Origin: UBA6544 sp049601975
GTDB lineage: Bacteria > Pseudomonadota > Alphaproteobacteria > UBA8366
Direction of reading: 5' to 3'
Assembly: GCA_049601975.1 (NCBI GenBank)
Contig: JBMYRC010000018.1
Span: forward strand, 1 to 43,132
DNA length: 43,132 bases
Made by a program: the position numbers and the translations under genes. Under the pieces are notes generated by a model that had not been told where the DNA came from, searched no databases, and saw nothing but the letters and a program-made list of their open reading frames with translations. Positions 1-8,136 of this stretch are shown piece after piece. Within the stretch, counting starts at the first letter, position 1, and each line of letters opens with the position of its first letter.

Positions 1-2
1 AT

Positions 3-500
3 ATACAGGCCAAAACACCGAACGGGCGCCCCGAAAGTTGGACCGCACCGGTATATACTTCTCTCAATTCAGCCGACCAGCTTCACCATTTGCCGCAGTT
101 CGCAACACTTATGACCGCGATCAATATAGAAGTGGCACGTTTCGCCGAAGCACTGGGAATGGATTACCAGCAATATCCGCTACGAATGAAGGATTGTTGG
201 TTTAACATTTACGGGCCGAAAGATGGGCAGGAGCCACACAACCATCCCAACAGCTTTATCAGCGGCACCTATTATGTAAAAGCGCCTGATGGTTGCTCGG
301 GATTACGGTTCCATTCACCGACCCAAGACAACATGTTCATTCCACCGCAGACTTCCAAGAATGAGTTGAATGGAACCATCGCCGAGCTTCCCGTCGAGGA
401 TGGATTGCTGGTTCTCTTCCCGAGTTGGTTTAAACACAGCGTGCAACCGAACTCAGTTCGAGGAGAACGTGTTAGCATCTCATTTAACGTCTTTATGTAG
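3..500 (+). CDS. 2OG-Fe(II) oxygenase family protein, 5' end cut by window edge
   Basis: The frame stays open from base 3 to the TAG at 498-500 with no stop, so the gene begins outside the window; the TTG at 90 is an internal codon, not the start. The visible part is about 165 residues. It resembles the 2OG-FeII_Oxy_5 (TIGR02466) family of small putative 2-oxoglutarate/iron dioxygenases. Supporting features are an HNHP motif followed by SGTYYV (near 240-275), an FHSP segment, and a C-terminal FKHSVQPN ... RVSISFN block that supplies the second iron-binding histidine and the oxoglutarate-binding arginine. The substrate is unknown; members are usually cytosolic and several occur near phage or sugar-modification genes. 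The next gene starts 260 bases downstream, so no operon link is evident. Family assignment is fairly sure; function is not. Confidence 0.75.
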   Translation: MQAKTPNGRPESWTAPVYTSLNSADQLHHLPQFATLMTAINIEVARFAEALGMDYQQYPLRMKDCWFNIYGPKDGQEPHNHPNSFISGTYYVKAPDGCSGLRFHSPTQDNMFIPPQTSKNELNGTIAELPVEDGLLVLFPSWFKHSVQPNSVRGERVSISFNVFM

Positions 501-511
501 AAAAAATCACC

Positions 512-527
512 AGTTTATAGATAAACT
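512..527. repeat. 16-bp palindrome between oxygenase and efflux operon
   Basis: AGTTTAT-AG-ATAAACT is a perfect inverted repeat with 7-base arms, 11 bases after the oxygenase stop codon. The spacer is too short and the arms too AT-rich for a convincing intrinsic terminator, so a dimeric-repressor operator for the downstream efflux operon is an alternative. The rest of the gap (501-759) shows no gene and no clear sigma70 promoter. Confidence 0.3.
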
Positions 528-759
528 CTGTCCCAAGCTTAAAGCTTCGCCAGAAACAATTGTTCGGTATCCTGCAACCTGCGCCGAAATTTTCGGTGCT
601 AGATAGATTCGATTTCCGGGTCTATAAACCCATATCATTCAGAGCGTTCAGATTGCCGAAGGCCACGAACCATCGACGGTTTGAGCGCCAAATTCTTTGG
701 TTTTATGCAGAAACGATTGTTGGCGGCGGCAAGTCCGCCCCATGCGAGCGAGGATAACA

Positions 760-1911
760 GTGTCGGACGCCGATAAAGAAACAGCAGAAGCTTCGGAGGA
801 CGAGGAAACATCGTCCGAGTCGAAAAGCCCATCGCGACGCCGCTTTGGTGTCCGCTACATCATCATCGGTTTGGTGGTCATCGTCGGCGGCATCTTCGCT
901 TTCCGCGAAGTTCACCAGCGCATAATTTACGTCTACGAATACGACGCTCGCATCGCTGGCGACATGGTGACCGTCAGCAGCCGGGTGGCCGGATGGGTGA
1001 CAAAACTACCGGTCACAGAAGGGCAGATGGTCGATGGCGATCAGATGCTTATCAAGGTCGACGACCGTGAATCAAACTTACTCATAAAGCAGCTACAGGC
1101 ACAAAAAGACGCAATCGCCGGACAACGTGACCGCTTGGTCGCGGAACGCAAACTGGTCGACAGCCAAACTGAGACCCGTGTGAACACCCAACTGGCCGCG
1201 GTAAATGCGGCGAAGGCGACGGTCTCGGCCCTCAAACCGCAGCTGGAGAACGCGCAATCGCAGTTGGCGCAAGATCAGGCGCTCTTTAAGAAGAAAGTCA
1301 TCTCGCGGCGGCAGTTCGATCAAACCCGTACCACGATGCAGCGGATTGATGGCGAATATCGAACCCGTGTCGCGGAGTTGGAAGAAGCGCGCAACAAATT
1401 GCGCGAGGCACGGGCCGAAACTCAGAGACTAGCCGTTCTCGACAGTGAGATCATAATCCTGATCCACGAAGAAGACGAACTGAAAGCGCAACTCGAGCGC
1501 CAACGTCTCGACCTCAAGGACCGCACGATCGGCAGTCCGGTCACCGGCGTGGTCGACCGGGTGTTCGTTGAAGAGGGCGAATACGTGACGCCAGGGCAAC
1601 GGTTGTTGTTGGTGCACGATCCAAAGAAAGTATGGATCGACGCAAACGTTAAAGAAACCGACATCCGCAAGGTCAAGGTCGGTCAGGTCGCTGACATCAC
1701 GGTTGACGCGTTTCCAGACAAGAAATTCAAGGGACGCGTGATCGCCATTGGGAATGCGGCGACGAGTGAGTTCGCGTTGCTGCCGACGCCGAATCCGAGC
1801 GGCAATTTCACCAAAATCACCCAGCGCCTTCGGGTGCGGGTTGCTATTGATCAGGAGCAAAATCTGCTTCGACCGGGAATGATGGTCGAAGTGTTCATTG
1901 ATGTCAGATAG
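760..1911 (+). CDS. HlyD/EmrA-type periplasmic adaptor (membrane fusion protein)
   Basis: This is a 383-residue membrane fusion protein of an EmrAB-type efflux pump, linking an inner-membrane transporter to an outer-membrane channel. Start GTG 760 is preferred because AGGA lies 5 bases upstream; ATG 742 in the same frame is the alternative. Residues 1-28 are an acidic and Ser-rich cytoplasmic tail, 31-49 one membrane anchor, about 65-105 the first lipoyl half-motif, about 105-270 a long alpha-helical hairpin rich in Gln, Glu and Arg, then the second lipoyl half and beta-barrel. The ALLP..NPSGNFTKITQR block near residue 345 is characteristic of EmrA-like adaptors. It overlaps the first transporter gene by 11 bases (1901-1911), implying translational coupling. 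It is the only adaptor for five downstream transporters. Function as an efflux adaptor is confident; the cargo is unknown. Confidence 0.9.
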   Translation: MSDADKETAEASEDEETSSESKSPSRRRFGVRYIIIGLVVIVGGIFAFREVHQRIIYVYEYDARIAGDMVTVSSRVAGWVTKLPVTEGQMVDGDQMLIKVDDRESNLLIKQLQAQKDAIAGQRDRLVAERKLVDSQTETRVNTQLAAVNAAKATVSALKPQLENAQSQLAQDQALFKKKVISRRQFDQTRTTMQRIDGEYRTRVAELEEARNKLREARAETQRLAVLDSEIIILIHEEDELKAQLERQRLDLKDRTIGSPVTGVVDRVFVEEGEYVTPGQRLLLVHDPKKVWIDANVKETDIRKVKVGQVADITVDAFPDKKFKGRVIAIGNAATSEFALLPTPNPSGNFTKITQRLRVRVAIDQEQNLLRPGMMVEVFIDVR

Positions 1912-3454
1912 CGTCGACGATCTTTTTAAGCGCTACGGCCCAGCATATCGATGGCTAGTGATTTTCACCGGCATGACCGGCGTCATAGCGATGGTGCTCT
2001 CGGCGACCATTGCAAACGTCGCGGTGCCCAGCGTCATGGGCGCCTTCGGTATTGGCCAGGACCAAGCGCAATGGATGGCGACAGCCTTCATTGCAACGAT
2101 GACAGCGGGGCAACTCCTTAGCGCCTATATCATCGCGGCATTCGGCCATCGCAATGGTTTCTTGATGCTGATCATCGTCTTCTTTATCGGTACGATGATC
2201 GCGGTCACGAGCACTAACATCATGACATTAGCGCTCGGCCGCACCATTCAGGGCGTTTGCGCGGGCGCGATACAGCCGCTCGTTCTGGTGACCGTATTCG
2301 GCGTCTTCGGCCCCAATCAGCGTGGCACCGCCATGGGCATCTTCGGCATGGCAATCATGCTCGCTCCGGGGCTTGGGCCGGTTGTCGGCGGCATTGCGAT
2401 CGATCATTTGAGTTGGCGACACATCTTTTTGATCCCTCTACCACTTTGCCTGATTGCTTTCGTCCTCGGATCCTTCTTCATGCCCAGTAAGACTGACAAC
2501 AAGAAGGCGCCGCCATTCGACTTCGTCAGTCTCACTTTGTTGCTAATCGGATTGTTCTCCGTCCTGAGTTACATAGCCAACGGTCACCGGTTCGGCTGGA
2601 TGTCAAACCAATCCCTCCTGACCCTGCTCATCGGCCTGATAATGTTGGCGTCATTCGTCGCGATGCAACTCAAGGCACAGGAACCTCTCCTGGATTTATC
2701 TCTCTTCACCAACGCCCAATTCACATCCGCAGTGGCCGTCGGTGTGGTGTTCGGCGCGGGAAACTTCGGCGTCAGCTACGCGGTACCGGTGTTCGTGCAA
2801 ACGGTCCAAGGGTTTACCGCGACAAAAGCAGGCTTCGTTCTGGTTCCAGCCGGGATAATGCTGATGTGCATGTTCTCCTTCACCGGCAAACTCGCGGACC
2901 GGGTGCCCAACCACCTGATGATTATCTGCGGTTTGATCACCTTTGCCGCAGGTGCTCTTCTCATGATGGGCGCCGATGTGAATACACCGTTTTGGAGCGT
3001 GATAATATTCGTCATGATCGGCCGTTTCGGCCAAGCGCTAATTCTACCCGCGATGAATGCATCAGCCTTACGCTCGATGCCTCCAGATAAACTCAACCGA
3101 GCTTCGGGCGGGATTAACTTCATGCGTCAATTCGGTGGAGCCTTGGGTATTAATGGTCTGGTTGCCTTTATGGAACAGCGCACGTTAATGCACAGCGAAT
3201 CATTGGCGGCAACGCAAACGGCGGGGAATGCAGCAAGCCGAGAGTTATTGGATAATCTCCGCCACTTACTGAACGAATCGGGCGTCCCGGAAGCGGTGCA
3301 TTCCTCTGGAGCGCTGCATTACCTAGGTCAGGTCGTTCAAGCACAGGCCAACACGCTGGGGTTCCAGGACGGTTTCATGATCTTGGCGGTCATCTTCCTG
3401 ATGGCGATGGTGCCCGCCTATATTTTGGGCAAGTCCCGGACGACGAAGGTTTAG
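1901..3454 (+). CDS. DHA2-family MFS transporter, tandem copy 1
   Basis: A 517-residue, 14-helix drug:proton antiporter of the EmrB/QacA (DHA2) type in the inner membrane. The start is ATG 1901, inside the adaptor gene; the TTG at 1898 is less likely. It opens with MSDSVDDLFKRYGP, the N-terminal tag shared by all five copies. The antiporter motif C appears as APGLGPVVGG, followed by the loop SWRHIF typical of this family. The last loop carries SGALHYLGQVVQAQANTLG. It is the most divergent of the five: the first-helix end reads IANVAVPSVMG rather than VNVAVPDVMG, and MATAFIAT replaces MATAFNVA. It is separated from copy 2 by only 3 bases. The substrate cannot be inferred from sequence. Confidence 0.92.
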   Translation: MSDSVDDLFKRYGPAYRWLVIFTGMTGVIAMVLSATIANVAVPSVMGAFGIGQDQAQWMATAFIATMTAGQLLSAYIIAAFGHRNGFLMLIIVFFIGTMIAVTSTNIMTLALGRTIQGVCAGAIQPLVLVTVFGVFGPNQRGTAMGIFGMAIMLAPGLGPVVGGIAIDHLSWRHIFLIPLPLCLIAFVLGSFFMPSKTDNKKAPPFDFVSLTLLLIGLFSVLSYIANGHRFGWMSNQSLLTLLIGLIMLASFVAMQLKAQEPLLDLSLFTNAQFTSAVAVGVVFGAGNFGVSYAVPVFVQTVQGFTATKAGFVLVPAGIMLMCMFSFTGKLADRVPNHLMIICGLITFAAGALLMMGADVNTPFWSVIIFVMIGRFGQALILPAMNASALRSMPPDKLNRASGGINFMRQFGGALGINGLVAFMEQRTLMHSESLAATQTAGNAASRELLDNLRHLLNESGVPEAVHSSGALHYLGQVVQAQANTLGFQDGFMILAVIFLMAMVPAYILGKSRTTKV

Positions 3455-3457
3455 GCC

Positions 3458-5017
3458 ATGGCCGTCGTCACCGAATCGGTCGACGATCTGTACGCGCGTT
3501 TCGGGCCGAAATACCGCTTACTTGTCTCGAGCACCGGCATGGTGGCCGCCTTCACCATGGTGCTGACCGGTACGATGGTGAATGTGGCCATCCCAAATGT
3601 CATGGGCGCCTACGGCGTCGGGCAAGAACAGGCACAGCTCATGACGACGGCCTTTGTCGTCGCCATGACCACGAGCCAACTGCTCAACGCTTATGTGGTG
3701 GCACTGGTCGGCCAGCGGGTCGGATTTTGCGCTACTCTCGTTCTCTTCGCCATCGGCAGCTTTATTTGTGCGCTGAGCGCGGAATTCCCGATGGTTGTTT
3801 TCGGTCGTGTGTTGCAAGGCATGTCGTCAGGCATCATCCAGCCACTCGTCATGGTGACTTTCTTCCAAGTCTTCCCAGCAGAACGACGCGGCTTCGCCAT
3901 GGGAATTTACGGTATGAGCATGGTGACGGCTCTCGCCCTTGGTCCCACTTTTGGTGGCCTCGTCGTCGATTCATTCAGCTGGCGTTACATATTTTACGTA
4001 CCGCTTCCCTTGATCGTCATAGCTTTTGCCTTGGGTCTTGTCTTTATGCCGTCAGTCAGACGAGCTGACCGTCCGAAATTTGATTGGGCCGGCTATCTCC
4101 TCCTGTGCATTACGCTGTTTTGCTTGGTCAATGCCCTCTCACACGGCCAGAAACTAGGCTGGACGTCAGATCACATCGCCAGTCTGTTAGCGGCGGCGGC
4201 GATGGGAACGGCGGCATTTTTGTGGTCGCAGACCAAAGCGGAAGACCCACTGCTGGATCTCTCTCTTTTCCGCATACCTGCTTTCTCGGCGGCTTGCTTG
4301 ATCGCCTTTGTCTTCGGCATGGGGAATTTCGCGACCACCTACGCCGTGCCAGTCTTCGGACAGTTGGTTCAGAATCTGTCCGCGACCGATGCCGGTATGC
4401 TCATGATGCCGGCCGGATTGATCGTTGCCTTTGCACTTCCGTTTACCGGCCGCCTCGCCGACCATTTCAAAGCGCAATATACGATCATGGTCGGTTTATT
4501 TTTTTTCTTTCTCGGCACGGCATTGCTGGGAACGGCGGATGCGAACACCCCGTTTTGGGATGTGGCGAAGTTCTCAATGATCAGCCGCTTCGGGATGAGC
4601 TTCATCATGCCGTCCGTAATGAATGCGGCGCTTAAATCATTGCCGCCGGACCAATTAAATTCCGGTGGTGGGACGGTCAATTTCATCCGTCAACTCGGTG
4701 GTTCGCTCGGCACGAATTTCTATGTCGTGCTGCTGGCATTGAGAACGCAGTTCCACAGCGATGCATTGGCTGCTACGCAGATATCCGGAAACGACGCGAG
4801 CCAGGAGTTGTTGGTTGGTGTTGGAAAAATTTTTACCATCGCAGGTGTTCCAGAATCGGTCCAACAATCCGGAGCCTTGCATTACCTCGGACAAGTCGTC
4901 CATGCACAGGCCAATACCCTGGGTTTCCAGGATGGGTTTTTGATACTTGCGGCCGTCTTTCTTGCCGCCATGATTCCGGCCTGGATTCTCGGCCGAGCGC
5001 AAGCGGCGAAACACTGA
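3458..5017 (+). CDS. DHA2-family MFS transporter, tandem copy 2
   Basis: A 519-residue EmrB/QacA-type 14-helix transporter starting at ATG 3458, three bases after copy 1. The start is fixed by the shared N-terminal tag (TESVDDLYARFGPKY). Motif C reads ALALGPTFGG, then SWRYIF. The first-helix end is VNVAIPNVMG, with Asn where copies 3 to 5 carry Asp and copy 1 carries Ser. Helices near the middle contain TTYAVPVFGQLVQ, and the terminal loop SGALHYLGQVVHAQANTLG is shared with its neighbours. The sequence is intact with no sign of decay, unlike many other genes here. It presumably pairs with the upstream adaptor; the substrate is unknown. Confidence 0.92.
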   Translation: MAVVTESVDDLYARFGPKYRLLVSSTGMVAAFTMVLTGTMVNVAIPNVMGAYGVGQEQAQLMTTAFVVAMTTSQLLNAYVVALVGQRVGFCATLVLFAIGSFICALSAEFPMVVFGRVLQGMSSGIIQPLVMVTFFQVFPAERRGFAMGIYGMSMVTALALGPTFGGLVVDSFSWRYIFYVPLPLIVIAFALGLVFMPSVRRADRPKFDWAGYLLLCITLFCLVNALSHGQKLGWTSDHIASLLAAAAMGTAAFLWSQTKAEDPLLDLSLFRIPAFSAACLIAFVFGMGNFATTYAVPVFGQLVQNLSATDAGMLMMPAGLIVAFALPFTGRLADHFKAQYTIMVGLFFFFLGTALLGTADANTPFWDVAKFSMISRFGMSFIMPSVMNAALKSLPPDQLNSGGGTVNFIRQLGGSLGTNFYVVLLALRTQFHSDALAATQISGNDASQELLVGVGKIFTIAGVPESVQQSGALHYLGQVVHAQANTLGFQDGFLILAAVFLAAMIPAWILGRAQAAKH

Positions 5018-5020
5018 CCG

Positions 5021-6577
5021 ATGGCATTGGTCACCGAATCCGTCGACGACCTATTCGCCCGCTATGGCCCTTCCTACCGCATGTTGGTGACCGCCGCTGG
5101 GATGACGGCTTCTTTTGTGATGGTCATTTCAAGCACCATCGTGAATGTCGCCATTCCGGATGTCATGGGCGCCTTCGGCATTGGCCAGGATCAAGCGCAA
5201 TTGATGGCGACCGCTTTCAACGTAGCGATGGTGACAAGCCAGCTGCTCAACGCTTGGGTCGTCGCCGTCTTGGGACAGCGCGTCGGGTTTTGCATCACTC
5301 TTATCGTCTTCACCATCGGCAGTTTCATTGGAGGGTTCGCGGACGAATTCGGCATGATCGTCTTTGGCCGCGTCCTACAAGGTGCAGCGGCAGGCTGCAT
5401 TCAGCCTTTGATCATGGTGACGATCTTTCAGGTGTTTCCCGCTGAACGGCGTGGTTTTGCCATGGGTATATACGGCATGGCGCTGACCTTGGCGGTGGGC
5501 CTCGGACCGGTTCTTGGCGGCGTCGCGATCGAACTGTTGGATTGGCGATATATTTTCCTCGCCCCGATCCCGCTGGTCTTTTTGGCCTTGGGCATGGGCA
5601 TGATCTTCATGCCCTCAGTCCGTAAGGCAGGCGGCCAGTCTTTCGACTGGATCGGATATGCCCTGATTAATATCTCACTCTTCTGTTGCATGACCGCCAT
5701 GACCGACGGTCAGCGCGAAGGCTGGGTCTCCGACCATACGACCGGATATTCCCTCACTGCGCTCGCTTGCGGTATTGGATTTATTTTATGGCAAGCGCGA
5801 AGCGGAGAAACGCTGATCGATGTCAGCCTCTTCCGCAATCGCAACTTCGCGCTATGCGCCATTATCGCTTTCACATTCGGTATGGGCAATTTTGGTACTG
5901 CCTATGCGGTACCGGTCTTCGGTCAATTGGTGCAGGGACAGACCGCTTTGGACGCCGGCAATATGATGTTGCCAGCCGCTATAATCGTCTTTCTAGCACT
6001 CCCCATTACCGGTCGCATGGCAGACGCCATATCGCCTCGCGTTGGCATTATGATTGGATTGTTTCTGTTCTCCATGGGCACCCTCCCCATGGCCAGCGCG
6101 GACGCCAACACGCCTTATTTTCACCTCGTATTGTTTTCAGTCATCGCGCGTGGCGGCATGAGTTTCACGATGCCGTTTATCATGAGTACCGCCTTGCGCA
6201 CCTTGACACCTCAACAACTGAATGCAGGTGGCGGCACAATCAACTTCTGCAGGCAATTAGGCGGCTCGCTCGGCCTCAACGCCTGGGTCGTATTCCTCGA
6301 AGTCAGGACGCACTATCACAGCGATATCCTTGTTGCGACGCAAAGCGCAGACAATGCCTCCAGCCGCGAGATGATCTCCGGCGTCGGTCGGATCCTCAAC
6401 GAAGCGGGCGTGCCGTCGGCGCTGCATGAATCAGGGGCCCTTCACTATCTCGGCCAAGTCGTTCACGCTCAAGCCAACACCATCGGCTTTCAGGACGGCT
6501 TTCTTGTGCTCGCGGTCAGCTTCCTCTTCGCCATGATTCCGGCTTGGTTGCTCGGGCGCCGGAAACCCTCGTCATGA
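5021..6577 (+). CDS. DHA2-family MFS transporter, tandem copy 3
   Basis: A 518-residue EmrB/QacA-type transporter starting at ATG 5021, three bases after copy 2. The N-terminal tag is TESVDDLFARYGPSY; the first-helix end is VNVAIPDVMG; motif C is AVGLGPVLGG followed by DWRYIF. It is closest by eye to copy 4: both share MATAFNV, TDGQREGW, AYAVPVFGQLVQG and a RTHYHxD loop followed by ATQS. The stop TGA overlaps the ATG of copy 4 (ATGA at 6574-6577), a classic translational-coupling junction. All expected membrane segments are present. Confidence 0.92.
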   Translation: MALVTESVDDLFARYGPSYRMLVTAAGMTASFVMVISSTIVNVAIPDVMGAFGIGQDQAQLMATAFNVAMVTSQLLNAWVVAVLGQRVGFCITLIVFTIGSFIGGFADEFGMIVFGRVLQGAAAGCIQPLIMVTIFQVFPAERRGFAMGIYGMALTLAVGLGPVLGGVAIELLDWRYIFLAPIPLVFLALGMGMIFMPSVRKAGGQSFDWIGYALINISLFCCMTAMTDGQREGWVSDHTTGYSLTALACGIGFILWQARSGETLIDVSLFRNRNFALCAIIAFTFGMGNFGTAYAVPVFGQLVQGQTALDAGNMMLPAAIIVFLALPITGRMADAISPRVGIMIGLFLFSMGTLPMASADANTPYFHLVLFSVIARGGMSFTMPFIMSTALRTLTPQQLNAGGGTINFCRQLGGSLGLNAWVVFLEVRTHYHSDILVATQSADNASSREMISGVGRILNEAGVPSALHESGALHYLGQVVHAQANTIGFQDGFLVLAVSFLFAMIPAWLLGRRKPSS

Positions 6578-8127
6578 GCGTTGAAACCGTCGACGATCTC
6601 TTCGCGCGTTACGGCCGAGCCTATGTCCCGTTGGTGATGGCATCGGGCATGGTCGCCTCCTTCGTCATGGTGGTCTCCAGCACGATTGTGAATGTCGCGG
6701 TACCGGACGTGATGGGAGCGTTCGGCATCGGTCAAGATCAAGCGCAATTGATGGCGACCGCTTTCAACGTATCGATGACCGCGAGCCAGCTGCTCAATGC
6801 CTGGGTCGTCGCGGTGTTAGGACAGCGCTATGGTTTCGCGGCTGCGCTAGCGATTTATACCGTCGGTAGCATCATTGGCGGTCTGTCGCAGGACTTTAAC
6901 ATGATCGTCTTCGGTCGAGTGTTGCAGGGAATATCTTCCGGCATCATCCAACCCTTGATCCTGGTGACGATCTTCCAAATTTTCCCGCAAGAACGGCGTG
7001 GCTTCGCGGCGGGCATCTACAGCATGGCACTGATGCTAGCGGTTGCCATGGGACCGGTGTTCGGCGGCCTGGCGATGGAGATACTGGATTGGCGTTATAT
7101 TTTCTTTGCACCTTTGCCAATCATCGGCATCGCCTTCGCCGCAGGCATGTTCGTCTTACCGTCGGATCGCAAGGAATCTAATCGACCGTTCGATTGGACC
7201 GGTTACGGCCTGATGGTTATTACACTTTTTTGTTTCATGACCGGATTGACGGACGGCCAGCGCGAAGGGTGGACATCGAGCTATATTCTCGGCCTGTTTC
7301 TGACATCTATCATCACAGCGGTGGCGTTCATTTATTCGCAGATGCGGTCCTCGGCGCCGATCATGGAGTTAGCATTATTCAAGAATCGAGAATTCGCCTG
7401 GGCCATGGGCGTCGCCTTTATCTTCGGTCTTGGAAATTTCGCGATGGCTTACGCAGTCCCAGTCTTCGGGCAACTGGTTCAAGGGATGTCACCTCTCGAT
7501 GCGGGATTGGTCTTGCTGCCCTCCGGTATCGTCGTCGTCGCGTTACTGCCCTTTATGGGGCGGATGGCCGATCGGATTAAGCCGCACTATGCGATCATCG
7601 TCGGACTGCTGCTGTTCGCCATCGGTACCGTTCCGTTGGCAGATGCGGATGTGAATACGGCGTTCATCGCGATTGCGATTTACGGCATTATCAACCGCCT
7701 CGGCGTCAGTCTCACGCAGCCGTTCATTATTACGGTATCGCTGCGCACCTTGCCGCCGGACAAACTTAATTCTGGTGCCGGGACGATGAATTTCATTCGC
7801 CAGCTTGGCGGGTCGCTTGGCATAAATGCTTGGGTCGTCTTCTTGGAAATGCGGACCCACTATCATGCCGATGTATTGGCGGCGACACAAAGTTCCGACA
7901 ACGAGGCGAGCCGCGCTCTCCTCAGTAGCGTCGGCCAGATTCTGGGAGAAGCCGGAGTATCCGAGACCGTCCAGCAATCCGGTGCGTTGCATTACCTGGG
8001 CCAGGTCATCCATGCACAGGCTGCCACTTTGGGGTTCCAGGATGGTTTCTGGATCCTGGTTGCGGCATACCTTGTAGGTATATGGCCGGCATGGATGTTG
8101 AGGCGCCGGGCCAAGCACAAGGATTGA
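6574..8127 (+). CDS. DHA2-family MFS transporter, tandem copy 4
   Basis: A 517-residue EmrB/QacA-type transporter. ATG 6574 is chosen over the upstream GTG 6544 because it sits in an ATGA overlap with copy 3 and yields MSVETVDDLFARYG, the shared tag. Motif C is AVAMGPVFGG followed by DWRYIF. The terminal loop SGALHYLGQVIHAQAATLG has the family pattern, with Ala where three of the other copies have Asn. There is a 9-base gap to copy 5. It is probably a recent paralogue of copy 3. Proton-coupled export across the inner membrane is expected from the family; nothing in the sequence identifies a ligand. Confidence 0.92.
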   Translation: MSVETVDDLFARYGRAYVPLVMASGMVASFVMVVSSTIVNVAVPDVMGAFGIGQDQAQLMATAFNVSMTASQLLNAWVVAVLGQRYGFAAALAIYTVGSIIGGLSQDFNMIVFGRVLQGISSGIIQPLILVTIFQIFPQERRGFAAGIYSMALMLAVAMGPVFGGLAMEILDWRYIFFAPLPIIGIAFAAGMFVLPSDRKESNRPFDWTGYGLMVITLFCFMTGLTDGQREGWTSSYILGLFLTSIITAVAFIYSQMRSSAPIMELALFKNREFAWAMGVAFIFGLGNFAMAYAVPVFGQLVQGMSPLDAGLVLLPSGIVVVALLPFMGRMADRIKPHYAIIVGLLLFAIGTVPLADADVNTAFIAIAIYGIINRLGVSLTQPFIITVSLRTLPPDKLNSGAGTMNFIRQLGGSLGINAWVVFLEMRTHYHADVLAATQSSDNEASRALLSSVGQILGEAGVSETVQQSGALHYLGQVIHAQAATLGFQDGFWILVAAYLVGIWPAWMLRRRAKHKD

Positions 8128-8136
8128 CAGCAGGGA

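Noticed and set aside
5686..6429. Plus-strand 247-residue frame inside transporter copy 3
   Set aside because: Overlaps the intact transporter; basic shadow composition and no start signal.
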